A DNA stretch of 14,687 nt from NCBI GenBank assembly GCA_002385675.1, contig DGDY01000137.1, positions 4,186 to 18,872 of the forward strand, written 5' to 3'. The translations under genes and the position numbers were made by a program. The stretch's first letter is position 1; every line of letters starts with the position of its first letter. The notes under the pieces were generated by a model. It saw nothing but the letters and a program-made list of their open reading frames with translations. It was not told where the DNA came from and did not search any database. Positions 1-7,922 of the stretch are shown here, in pieces. The stretch is from Anaerolineales bacterium UBA3940. GTDB lineage: Bacteria; Chloroflexota; Anaerolineae; Aggregatilineales; UBA3940.

Positions 1-813
1 TACGCGATGGCGGGCCTGATCGACCTGAAAGACCAGTTCGACATTGCCTTTGGCAACGACCCGGACTATGACCGGCACGGCATCGTCACCCGGAGCGCCG
101 GGCTGATGAACCCCAACCACTACCTCGCCGTCGCGGTCTGGTACCTGTTCCAGAACCGGCCCGGCTGGGGCGCGGGGGCGGCAGTCGGCAAGACGCTGGT
201 GTCAAGCTCGATGATCGACCGCGTGGCCCGCCTCGTCGGGCGCGAACTGTGCGAGGTGCCGGTCGGCTTCAAGTGGTTCGTGGACGGCCTGCTCGACGGC
301 TCGCTCGGCTTTGGCGGCGAGGAGAGCGCCGGGGCGTCGTTCCTGCGGCAGGACGGCACGGTCTGGACGACGGACAAAGACGGCGTGATCATGGACCTGC
401 TCGCCGCCGAGATCCTCGCCGTGACCGGGCGCGACCCCGCCGAGCACTACCGCGCGCTGGAGGAGCGCTTCGGCGCGGCGGCCTACGAGCGGATCGACGT
501 GCCCGCCACGCCGGAGCAGAAAGATGTGCTGAAGAACCTCTCGCCGGAGATGGTCCAGGCGAGCGAGCTAGCCGGGGAGGCCATCATCGCCAGGCTGACA
601 CAGGCTCCCTGCAACGGCGAGCCCATCGGCGGGCTGAAGGTCATCACCGAGAACGGCTGGTTCGCCGCGCGGCCCTCCGGTACGGAGAACGTGTACAAGG
701 TGTACGCCGAGAGCTTCAAGGGGCCGGAGCACCTCAAGCGTCTGCAGGACGAGGCCCGCGCCATTGTTGATGCCGCCTTCCGCGAGGCGGGGGTCGGAGG
801 CGGGCAGGCTTAG
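1..813 (+). CDS. pgm: Phosphoglucomutase, alpha-D-glucose phosphate-specific (C-terminal part, 5' end outside the window)
   Basis: Interconverts glucose-1-phosphate and glucose-6-phosphate in the cytoplasm, supplying precursor for nucleotide sugars. The reading frame is already open at base 1, so about 270 C-terminal residues are present, compared with 546 in E. coli Pgm. By recalled similarity the fragment begins near E. coli residue 285. Visible are the metal-binding loop DPDYDR (fragment residues 20-25), the sugar-binding loop GGEESAG (105-111), and the phosphate-binding loop RPSGTE near the C-terminus (224-229). The N-terminal part with the phosphoserine is missing, so the ATG at 7 is an internal Met and not the start. 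The gene is convergent with the minus-strand cluster. Its link to polysaccharide synthesis is inferred from metabolism and position. Family assignment is very secure. Confidence 0.96.
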   Translation, partial: YAMAGLIDLKDQFDIAFGNDPDYDRHGIVTRSAGLMNPNHYLAVAVWYLFQNRPGWGAGAAVGKTLVSSSMIDRVARLVGRELCEVPVGFKWFVDGLLDGSLGFGGEESAGASFLRQDGTVWTTDKDGVIMDLLAAEILAVTGRDPAEHYRALEERFGAAAYERIDVPATPEQKDVLKNLSPEMVQASELAGEAIIARLTQAPCNGEPIGGLKVITENGWFAARPSGTENVYKVYAESFKGPEHLKRLQDEARAIVDAAFREAGVGGGQA

Positions 814-834
814 CCATCTCGCCCCGCCTGCAAC

Positions 835-869
835 AAAAAAACGGCCAACCGTACGCGCGGTTGGCCGTT
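835..869 (-). terminator. Rho-independent terminator between convergent genes
   Basis: A perfect 11-bp inverted repeat (840-850 with 859-869, AACGGCCAACC) has an 8-base loop. Read on the minus strand it is followed by a run of seven T (835-841 as A on the plus strand), the canonical intrinsic terminator layout. It lies 18 bases beyond the stop of the metallophosphoesterase gene, so it probably ends the minus-strand operon. On the plus strand the stem is followed by only a weak T-containing stretch, so it may stop pgm transcripts less efficiently. Confidence 0.9.
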
Positions 870-887
870 CTGCGTCATCGGCTGCGA

Positions 888-2483
888 CTATGGGGCAGGG
901 GTCGCGCCCGCGCCTCCCCTTTGCGATGAGAGCACCAGCACCAGTTCCGGGTGATCGGCGCGCCCATCCGACGAGACAAAGTCGATGCCGTCATTCTCGT
1001 TCGAGTCGATCACAACCGTGATTTCATCCTCGGTCCACTGCCTCACCGTGTTGGTGATGTCAAGCGAAACCCACACGTCGTCAAGAGCGCCCGGCAGGGT
1101 GAAGATGGGCGGCCCGGTTTCCAGCCGCATGTTATAGGTGATCTCGTTCTCATCCCAGTCGTTCGTCTCGGCAATCGCCACGAACTGCTCATCCTCCGAG
1201 GGGTTGTCCACTCGCAGCCGCACGTACGCGGAGATCACCCGCGACGTATCGACATCGCTGATGTCGAATTTCAGGTACGAGATCTTATGCGCGGCGGCAT
1301 CCACTTCGAGAAGCGGCTCGCTGCCAAAGTTCGTGTCGGGCTCCGCGCTGCTGACAAAGGTATCGGCAAGCGGTCTGAGCACCACCGCTTCGAACGTGGG
1401 CTGCGTGGTGGTCGCGGTGATGGTGAAGAAGTCGATGACCTCGCCGTTGATGTTCTTGAAATAGCCCTGCGCCTTATACGGGTCGTTGTCCACGTTGAAG
1501 GTGATAAACAGCGCCCCGTAGTCGGCGCCCTGGTCCGCGCCGTAGATGCTGGCCCACTCGCCCTTGCAGCCGTACGGATACTCAGGCGGCAGGCAGCGCA
1601 CCTGGTCACGGATGCTGTGCCCGCCGATGCTGGGCACGGCAACAAAGGTCTGGCCGGGGCCAACCAGTACGGCGTCGCGCTGGGCATGCGGGTGGACAAT
1701 CTGGTGTGTCATGTCGATCAGCGTGTGGCTGCGCGAGTAGACGTGTGTATGCGCGTTGACGATGATCGCGCCCTGCTCGCGGCACGCCTCGTACACCTCC
1801 CAGCCCATGCGGTCATCCTTGTCGCCGACCTGCATCGCTTCCTGGTTCTCGTGCCAGGCGCAAATCTTCCAGATCTGATCGTCCGCCGCAAGCTGCCGGG
1901 TGACGAAAGACGCATAGGTCGGGTCGTCCGCGTCGCGGTCCTCGCCGACAAACACCATCCGCAACCCGCGATAGGTGGCGGCGTACATCTGATCGTCCAG
2001 GCTCTCGTCGTCCAGTTCAACGCCGAGTTCGATTAGCCGGCTGGCAATTAGATCCGCATAGCACCCGTTCGGATGCCCGCAATTCGAGTCCCACAGATCG
2101 GCATCGTGGTTGCCGACGATGGCGAAGATCGGGAAGTTGTCGCCGAGAACCTCCTCTGTCACCTCGAAAAAGCCGTTGGGGTTGTCGTCATAGTCGAAAT
2201 CGCCGAGGTGAACGACGAAGTCCGCTTGCTCCGCCCGTATCAGCTCCAGCACATCGAGGTAGTCCTCGTCAAAGCCGGTGTCGCCAATAAACGCGACTTT
2301 AAGCTCCGCGTCGGTCGCCGACACGACCGGCCTCGTCCGGTTGGACAGGAGCCGCACGCCGTTGACGATAGCCGCCACCAGCAGAACGCCGATTGCCACG
2401 TACTGCAAGAGCGCCAGCGGCTTGGGGATGGTCGTTCTGTTCGCATTCGACCGAATCGGCTGTCGCTGTCGATTCAGATTCAT
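888..2483 (-). CDS. Membrane-anchored calcineurin-like metallophosphoesterase with C-terminal DNRLRE-like domain
   Basis: A 531-residue protein. A basic N-terminus and one hydrophobic segment (about 24-46) suggest a signal anchor with the rest outside the membrane. The metallophosphoesterase core (about 61-290) shows GDTG (D68), GDFDYD (D95), GNHD (N125, H126, D127), a metal-ligand-like His in AWHEN (H211), and AHTHVYSR (H245, H247), a layout close to purple-acid-phosphatase-like enzymes. Residues about 366-519 resemble the DNRLRE/CBM96-type beta-sandwich of secreted carbohydrate-active proteins (ADTFVSS, YLKFDIS, W443, TYN). The likely role is phosphomonoester or diester hydrolysis at the cell surface; the substrate is unknown. 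The start is the ATG at 2483, because AGGAG (2494-2498) lies 10 bases upstream. A GTG at 2576 would add 31 arginine-rich residues before the anchor and is less likely. It is the last gene of the minus-strand cluster. Confidence 0.85.
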   Translation of the reverse strand: MNLNRQRQPIRSNANRTTIPKPLALLQYVAIGVLLVAAIVNGVRLLSNRTRPVVSATDAELKVAFIGDTGFDEDYLDVLELIRAEQADFVVHLGDFDYDDNPNGFFEVTEEVLGDNFPIFAIVGNHDADLWDSNCGHPNGCYADLIASRLIELGVELDDESLDDQMYAATYRGLRMVFVGEDRDADDPTYASFVTRQLAADDQIWKICAWHENQEAMQVGDKDDRMGWEVYEACREQGAIIVNAHTHVYSRSHTLIDMTHQIVHPHAQRDAVLVGPGQTFVAVPSIGGHSIRDQVRCLPPEYPYGCKGEWASIYGADQGADYGALFITFNVDNDPYKAQGYFKNINGEVIDFFTITATTTQPTFEAVVLRPLADTFVSSAEPDTNFGSEPLLEVDAAAHKISYLKFDISDVDTSRVISAYVRLRVDNPSEDEQFVAIAETNDWDENEITYNMRLETGPPIFTLPGALDDVWVSLDITNTVRQWTEDEITVVIDSNENDGIDFVSSDGRADHPELVLVLSSQRGGAGATPAP

Positions 2484-2641
2484 TTTTCGCTGTCTCCTCG
2501 CGTCCAAAAGCCCGCAACTCGGCGGACGCCAACCATCACAGGTGCTGCGGGCAGGGGCGCTGTGGCGAAGTCTCACCAGCGCCCGGTCACTACCAGTGCC
2601 TCAGTATCTCCCTTTACCGTTATCCGTCACCTCCCATGCAC

Positions 2642-4219
2642 TCAGTCCGACGGGGGCGGTACCGTTGGCGGCAGGCCAATCTCCTCGCCGGGAGCGAAGC
2701 CGTGCGTCAGTGTGCCGAAGCAGATATCCTGAGCACACTCGGTATCCCAGTCCATCTCCTGGAACCAGAACTCGAAGCCCGGCAGGGTATGGTACTGGAA
2801 GTAATACCGGTAGGCCACTTCAAGCGCGGCGTCGTGCCGCCATTCCGTCCGCGAATCCACGATGATGGCCTTAATCGCGCGCTCGATAGAGCCGCGCCCT
2901 GGCCGGAGGTGTGTCACCTTCTCCTGACCATCCGGCCCGATGAACCGGTATTCGGGGATGTCCGTGTTGTCCACATTGTCGTAGCAGGAGCGGTCGCCCC
3001 GGCGGAGCATCAGCTCGCACTGCTGGATGTTGTTCCCCAGGTGGATCTGCGGGTAGTTCTGGTATTCTCCGTTGTACTGCGGGATGTTGCAGTACTCGTC
3101 GCGGCGCGCATCTTCCGGGATGATGCCGTTCTCCGTGATCTGGGACTTCACCGGCTCCCACTGGTCGCTCTGCTGACTCCCACTCAGCAGGTCGCACGAG
3201 CTGCGGCTCCCGTACTCGACGCTGTAACCGTTCATCCGGTCCAGCATCCGCTGATTGGCGAACGCGTACGCCTGCGCCGGGCTGAAAATATACACCTGGC
3301 CGCCGTTCACCTGCGGCGGGTTGCGGTGGATCAACTGCACCTCAGGCCGGTCCCACAGATAGTCTGCAATATAGGCTGTGGCAGTGGTCGCGGCAGCACC
3401 CCAGTTGCTGCTTGCAGATGTCGCCGAATACGACACAATGTAGTACGGGTTCTTGACGAGCCAGTTCTGCCAGAGGTCCTTGCAGTCGCCCTCCTCAATC
3501 GTGATGTCAAGGTGCAGCGTGCCTGACGGGCCGGTGCAGCGCATCCCCCGCCAGTAATCCTCGATAAGGTCTGCCGCGGCGACCAGTTCCGGCGTGCCCC
3601 AGCCGAAGTTCAGGCGACACTGCTGGTCCTCGTCGTCGATCCGCTCGACCCGCGTCATGATGGCTTCCAGAATATCCTTGACTTCTTCCGCGTACTGCTC
3701 GTTGCCGGTCAGGTGATAGGCCAGCGCCTTGGCATACACGATGGGAACCCCGCCGCTGTCGTCCAGCCAGCGCGGGCGCTCGCTGCTCCTGCAATCTTCC
3801 AGGGCGTTGAAGTTGAAGTCCCAGGGCCGGTCAGCCCACTCTAAAACCACATCCACCGCCGAGGCATAAGGCTCCAGCCCCATCTCCGCTTTGGCAGCAA
3901 TGATCTTGAGTTCAGCCGGTGTTGTAAGGTAGCCACGCGAGGAAGTAACGCCCTGAGGGGCATCCGTCGGGGTGATCTCAGGTCCGGTTGTGGGCTGGAG
4001 GGCCTCGCCGGGCGCGCCTGTCATATCAGCCGCCAGGGCAGGGCTGGCGACGGCTGGTATCTCGAAGGTAGCGGTTGGCAAGGTGGCGGGGGCCACTGGC
4101 CGGTGCGGCTCTGGTGAGAGCACGATCTCCGGAGGAGTCGGATCAGCGCTGTTGCATCCTGACAGGATGAGCAAAAACAAGACGGCTACAGACAGAACGT
4201 GGCTGACGCGAACCTTCAT
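2642..4219 (-). CDS. Alginate-lyase-like lipoprotein (predicted exported polysaccharide lyase)
   Basis: A 525-residue protein with a lipoprotein signal: KVR, a hydrophobic stretch, then lipobox LSGC with Cys22 as the predicted lipidation site. A Pro/Thr-rich linker (about 25-92) leads to a helical domain (about 95-490) resembling the alpha/alpha-toroid of the alginate_lyase Pfam family. Features include RGYLTTPAEL near its start, GGVPIVYAKALAYHLTGN (155-172), SNWGAAA (271-277, N272 and W273) and a conserved-looking QIHLGNN (391-397, H393). The family cleaves uronic-acid polysaccharides by beta-elimination, but I cannot deduce the substrate, and the match is to the fold more than to one subfamily. 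AAGGGAG (4226-4232) sits 6 bases before the ATG. It could trim or release the polymer made by the cluster's glycosyltransferases (inference). Several Cys residues suggest disulfides after export. Confidence 0.72.
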   Translation of the reverse strand: MKVRVSHVLSVAVLFLLILSGCNSADPTPPEIVLSPEPHRPVAPATLPTATFEIPAVASPALAADMTGAPGEALQPTTGPEITPTDAPQGVTSSRGYLTTPAELKIIAAKAEMGLEPYASAVDVVLEWADRPWDFNFNALEDCRSSERPRWLDDSGGVPIVYAKALAYHLTGNEQYAEEVKDILEAIMTRVERIDDEDQQCRLNFGWGTPELVAAADLIEDYWRGMRCTGPSGTLHLDITIEEGDCKDLWQNWLVKNPYYIVSYSATSASSNWGAAATTATAYIADYLWDRPEVQLIHRNPPQVNGGQVYIFSPAQAYAFANQRMLDRMNGYSVEYGSRSSCDLLSGSQQSDQWEPVKSQITENGIIPEDARRDEYCNIPQYNGEYQNYPQIHLGNNIQQCELMLRRGDRSCYDNVDNTDIPEYRFIGPDGQEKVTHLRPGRGSIERAIKAIIVDSRTEWRHDAALEVAYRYYFQYHTLPGFEFWFQEMDWDTECAQDICFGTLTHGFAPGEEIGLPPTVPPPSD

Positions 4220-4284
4220 TCACAACTCCCTTATCCAGATGAGCAGTTAACTGGAGTCCAGTCGGTACGACATGCCCCCCTCTT

Positions 4285-5637
4285 CTACTCAATATAACCG
4301 AGATCCTGCAGGCGCTGTTCGATGAGCGCGAGTTCTTCCGGCGTGTATTCCTGCCCCTCCTCAGGCGGCTCGTCGCTGTAGCCGGCGGTCATCTCCTGGA
4401 AGCGCGCCCGCATCTCTGCCGCCACTTGCGGCAGCCGGTCGATCACATTGTGTTCCTCAGCCGGGTCGGCCTCAAGATCGTACAGCTCTTCCGGCAGCTC
4501 CGGGTTATACAGCCCGCGAGCATATTTGTAGCGCCACGTGCGGATGCCCCCTAGCCAGTACTCGGGGCCTGCCCGCGAGCGCTCGTGCATGCCGATCAGC
4601 GCCTCCAGGTACAGCGCCCGGTCGCCGAGATCGCTGATCTCGCCACGCACCAGCGGCATCAGGTCGATGCCGTTCAGCGTGGCGGGCGCACCCTCCAGCC
4701 CCAGTGCGGACAGGAGCGTCGGCAGCACGTCTACATGGCTGACCAGCTCATCGATCTTGTGCCCCTCAGGGAAAAGCCCCGGCCCGTACATGAGTAGTGG
4801 CACATGCGTAAGATAATCATACACATGATACCCGTGTCCTAACCACCCGAAGTGGAAATCCTTGTTGTTGGAGCTTAACCGCTCCATCCCCTTCACGGCG
4901 GCGGGCGTAAAGCGCCGCAGCCTGCGCGCGCCGGGGATGTGCTCCTTGATCCACTTCCAGGGCCCCTTAAGGCGGGCGATGATCTCGCCGCTCTGCGACG
5001 CCGAGACGTACTCGCCATGGTCGCCGGTCAGCACGACGATCGTGTTCTCAGGCAGCGCCTCGAACAGCCGCGCAAGCTGCGCATCCAGCGAGGACACCGC
5101 CCGGTCGTACAGGGTTTCGCCTGCCGAGCGGTGGTCGTAGCCCGGCGTGACCCGGCGCGGGTTGTGCAGTTCCCACAGGTGTAGCAGCCCGAACCACGGG
5201 GCGGGGAAGTCCGCGCCGTCCCGCAGGCGGCGGATGAACCCGTCGCCCCATTCGGTGTCGAGCCAGTGGTCATAGGGGCGGTACTCGTAGCGATCGAAGC
5301 CCCGGTCCAGCCCGCGCATCGCCTCCAGCGGGCCGGTCATCTCGGCCCAGGTATGGTAGCCGCCCGCCTTGAGCAGTTCCGGCAGCGTCGGCAGGTCCGT
5401 GCGGAGGCGGTTGCTGAGCAGCGAGTGGATGCCGTGCACGAACGGGTAGCACCCGGTCAGCAGGCTGGTCGTGCAGACAGTGGTGATGGACGCGGTTGAG
5501 AAGGCCCGGGTGAAGACGGTTGACCGCTTCACCAGGCCGTCGAGGAACGGCGTGCGCGCGCTGCGGCGACTGCCCCAGGTGCGGTCTGCACGCATGGCGT
5601 CTACCATCAGCAGCAGGATATTCGGTTGGGTTACCAT
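4285..5637 (-). CDS. Sulfatase-family (alkaline phosphatase superfamily) protein with Thr instead of the formylglycine Cys/Ser
   Basis: A 450-residue protein with the sulfatase (PF00884) fold. Metal-ligand regions are visible: VDAMRAD (D13, R16), ELHNP (H158), TGDHGEY (D206, H207) and the GHGYHVYDYLTHVPLL block. The segment leading into SLLTGCYPFVHGI (58-70) aligns to the sulfatase signature but reads T52-T-V-C-T rather than C/S-x-P-S-R. Formylglycine formation there is therefore not expected, and Thr52 is the predicted nucleophile, as in phospho- and phosphonate-handling relatives. It may hydrolyse or transfer phosphoryl-type groups instead of sulfate esters. No signal peptide is visible at the chosen start. 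That start is the ATG at 5637 with GAGG (5643-5646) 5 bases upstream. A TTG at 5700 would overlap the preceding ligase gene and is disfavoured. It lies 46 bases after the ATP-grasp gene, probably in the same transcript. Confidence 0.85.
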   Translation of the reverse strand: MVTQPNILLLMVDAMRADRTWGSRRSARTPFLDGLVKRSTVFTRAFSTASITTVCTTSLLTGCYPFVHGIHSLLSNRLRTDLPTLPELLKAGGYHTWAEMTGPLEAMRGLDRGFDRYEYRPYDHWLDTEWGDGFIRRLRDGADFPAPWFGLLHLWELHNPRRVTPGYDHRSAGETLYDRAVSSLDAQLARLFEALPENTIVVLTGDHGEYVSASQSGEIIARLKGPWKWIKEHIPGARRLRRFTPAAVKGMERLSSNNKDFHFGWLGHGYHVYDYLTHVPLLMYGPGLFPEGHKIDELVSHVDVLPTLLSALGLEGAPATLNGIDLMPLVRGEISDLGDRALYLEALIGMHERSRAGPEYWLGGIRTWRYKYARGLYNPELPEELYDLEADPAEEHNVIDRLPQVAAEMRARFQEMTAGYSDEPPEEGQEYTPEELALIEQRLQDLGYIE

Positions 5638-5683
5638 AGTCGCCTCAGAGTCAACTAACGCACACGTGTCCGAACCAGTACCA

Positions 5684-6964
5684 TCACATACTGCCGCCAA
5701 GCTGCGGTGTCACGGACGAGGCGTCGGCATCCGAACGGGCACGCTTGCCGCCCCTCCTCACGAAGAGCCCGGCGCTCCGCCACAGATCGGCGAGGAAGGG
5801 CACCGGATCGCTCCAACTGAAGATAGCGTAAGCCTTGCGCCCGCGCACCGATCGCCACCAGTCTCGCAGGGTTAGCTCCCCGCGCCGCCAGTAGTGCAGC
5901 GCCGACTGGAAGTCGCGCCGCAGGTAGATCCACTTCACGCCGGTGTACTGCTGCACGTACGGGCCGGGCAGCGGCAGCCCTGCCGCGTCGCAGTACATCG
6001 TGTACACAAGCTCGACGCCACCCGCCTCGGCAATCGCCGAGCGCCCCGTCGGCCTGCCGATGTTCGGCTCGATGATGTAGTGCTTGCCGGTGCGCTCGTC
6101 GCGCTTCATCTCGACGTAGCCCAGCCCCTGGTAGTTCACGCTCTTGAACAGCCGGATGGTTTCCTCGAGCACCACGTCGTTGCGGACCTCCTCGCCGAGG
6201 CAGCTTGTGCCTGTCTCCGGCGGCCACTGCCGCAGCTTCCGCGCGACGAACGTCACGAGCGGCTCGGATTGGGCGTTGAAGTAGACGTTGCAGGAGTACA
6301 GGTCGGAGTCCTTGCCCTCGACCCACTCCTGCACCATCAGCACGTCTGCCCAGTTTGAGCAGCGGTCGTACACCGCGAGGAACTCCTCGCGGCTCATCGC
6401 CCTGTAGACCTTCTCTTTGCTGTTGGCCTCCCAGCCCGGCGTTTTCATCGGCGGCTTGAGGATGCACGGGTAGTTGAGCGCATCTGCCGCCGCCTCGGCG
6501 TCCTGCCGGTTGTACAGCAGGAACATCTTCGGCACGGGCAGGCCGTGCTCCTGCGCGTACGTGCAGAAGCGCACCTTGTCCATCAGCATCTCGATGGTGT
6601 CGTGCTCCGGCAGCGACATGTGATACCACTCGTGCAGCCGGTCCCGGTAGCGCGAGATCGTCAGCACGCTCATGTCGCTGCACGGCACGAGCACCGCCTT
6701 CTGCGGCAGCGTCGGCCCGAGCGCCTCCAGCGTTTCGATCAGCGCCTCGCTGCCGGTGTGCGCCTCAAGGATCTGCTGGCAGACCCGCGTTTTCGCGCAG
6801 TAGTGCGTGCGGTCGTTGGCAATGCCGATCACCGGGACGCCATGGCGCGCCAGGATGCGGGCGGTTTGCAGGCCGGTCATGTTATCCAGCGCGACGACGA
6901 TGGCAGGGGGCAGCCCCACCCCGTCGCCGCGCTGGTCCCGGCTGAGCCGGTTAGATGATGCCAT
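5684..6964 (-). CDS. ATP-grasp family carboxylate-amine (or related) ligase
   Basis: A 426-residue predicted ATP-dependent ligase. The N-terminal pre-ATP-grasp part (about 20-120) starts with a Rossmann-like VVALDNMTGLQTARIL. The ATP-grasp core (about 125-325) shows MDK (K130), CILKPP (K170), QEWVEG (E213, adenine/ribose region), YVEMKRD (E285), and the metal-binding IIEPNIGR (E299, N301). A C-terminal extension of about 90 basic and aromatic residues follows. Such enzymes activate a carboxylate as acyl-phosphate and join it to an amine or other nucleophile; the substrates here cannot be read from sequence. It resembles the loose group of 'carboxylate-amine ligases' found in polysaccharide and secondary-metabolite clusters. 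Only 4 bases separate it from the PEP mutase stop, and its AGGTG ribosome-binding site (6972-6976) lies within that gene's last codons. Translational coupling and a shared pathway are therefore likely. Confidence 0.85.
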   Translation of the reverse strand: MASSNRLSRDQRGDGVGLPPAIVVALDNMTGLQTARILARHGVPVIGIANDRTHYCAKTRVCQQILEAHTGSEALIETLEALGPTLPQKAVLVPCSDMSVLTISRYRDRLHEWYHMSLPEHDTIEMLMDKVRFCTYAQEHGLPVPKMFLLYNRQDAEAAADALNYPCILKPPMKTPGWEANSKEKVYRAMSREEFLAVYDRCSNWADVLMVQEWVEGKDSDLYSCNVYFNAQSEPLVTFVARKLRQWPPETGTSCLGEEVRNDVVLEETIRLFKSVNYQGLGYVEMKRDERTGKHYIIEPNIGRPTGRSAIAEAGGVELVYTMYCDAAGLPLPGPYVQQYTGVKWIYLRRDFQSALHYWRRGELTLRDWWRSVRGRKAYAIFSWSDPVPFLADLWRSAGLFVRRGGKRARSDADASSVTPQLGGSM

Positions 6965-6968
6965 AGGG

Positions 6969-7871
6969 TTACACCTGTTCTGCTGCCGCCGTCGAGGTGC
7001 GGGTGGGCAGGTAGCGTTTCTCCGCCTGCTTGAGCTCGTCCGCGCCCTGCAGCCGGAAGATCTCCTTGACCGGCACCACCTTGCCCTCGACGTTCACCAG
7101 CGAGCGATCCTCGAAGATCTGCCGCGCGGTCTGCTGCATGGCCGTGATGGCGGAGCGCATCATGTGGTTGGCCCAGATGACGAGGCTCACGCCCAGCTCC
7201 TCAAACACCGAGGTCGGGGTGTTGTAGTACATCGTGGGCACGATGACCACCGGCGCGGCGTTGTCCCACTCCCGCATGAAGGCGGCGATCTCGTCAACCG
7301 TGTTGATCTTGCTGTGGATCAGGACGGCGTCCGCGCCCGCCTCGGCGTAGGCATGCGCGCGGCGCAGCGCCTCATCCAGCCCCCAGCCTGCGATGAACGC
7401 CTCGACCCGCGCCACCAGGCAGAAGTCCGGGTCCTGCTGGGTGTCCTTGGCCGCCTTGATCTTGCCGACGAACTCCTCCACGTCCGCCAGCGGCTGGCTC
7501 TCGCCGTTGATGAACGAGTTGGTCTTGGGGAACAGCTTGTCCTCGATGCAGGCCCCGGCGATCCCGCGCTGCTCCAGCTTCTTGACCAGCCGGCGCACGT
7601 TGTTGAAGTTGCCGTAGCCCGTATCGGCGTCGAGCAGGATGGGGATGCTGGTGATGTCGCTCATGAACTCGACGACCTCCAGCACCTGCGTCCAGCTTGC
7701 CTCATTGTTGTCGCGCACGCCCATCGCTGCCGAGATCGCAAGCCCGCTGCCCCAGATCCCCTTGAAGCCGGCCTCCTCGACGATCTTGGCGCTGATGCCG
7801 TTGTGCGCCTCCAGAATGAACTCCGTCTGGTCAGACTGGAGCATCTGTTTAAGCTGCGTTGTCTTCTTCAT
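6969..7871 (-). CDS. aepX: Phosphoenolpyruvate mutase (phosphonate biosynthesis)
   Basis: Rearranges phosphoenolpyruvate to 3-phosphonopyruvate, forming the C-P bond that opens almost all phosphonate pathways. The 300-residue length is normal for a stand-alone mutase. The diagnostic EDKx5NS motif is intact (E110, D111, K112 to N118, S119). Recalled residues of the mussel enzyme all have counterparts with a constant offset of 4: D54, D81, D83 and E110 around Mg, K116, N118, S119, R155 and H186. Asn118 argues against phosphonopyruvate hydrolase, which has Thr there. There is no fused nucleotidyltransferase or decarboxylase domain. The start is the ATG at 7871, with AGGAG (7881-7885) 9 bases upstream; a GTG at 7898 is weaker. 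It lies 51 bases downstream of the hydroxyacid dehydrogenase gene and 4 bases upstream of the ATP-grasp gene. The reaction equilibrium favours PEP, so a pulling enzyme is needed. Confidence 0.95.
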   Translation of the reverse strand: MKKTTQLKQMLQSDQTEFILEAHNGISAKIVEEAGFKGIWGSGLAISAAMGVRDNNEASWTQVLEVVEFMSDITSIPILLDADTGYGNFNNVRRLVKKLEQRGIAGACIEDKLFPKTNSFINGESQPLADVEEFVGKIKAAKDTQQDPDFCLVARVEAFIAGWGLDEALRRAHAYAEAGADAVLIHSKINTVDEIAAFMREWDNAAPVVIVPTMYYNTPTSVFEELGVSLVIWANHMMRSAITAMQQTARQIFEDRSLVNVEGKVVPVKEIFRLQGADELKQAEKRYLPTRTSTAAAEQV

Positions 7872-7922
7872 CGGTCGTGGCTCCTGTGTTAGGCCCACCC
7901 CCGCACGGATGGCGGGGCAGGG

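Noticed and set aside
4250..4262. 13-base palindrome ACTGGAGTCCAGT upstream of the lyase-like gene
   Set aside because: Too short and isolated to call an operator. No second copy or adjacent promoter elements could be recognised.
6969..7871. Isocitrate/methylisocitrate lyase or phosphonopyruvate hydrolase as the identity of the mutase gene
   Set aside because: The EDKx5NS motif with Asn118 and Ser119 and the full PEP mutase residue set fit the mutase. Lyases carry a different catalytic Cys loop, and the hydrolase has Thr at the Asn position.
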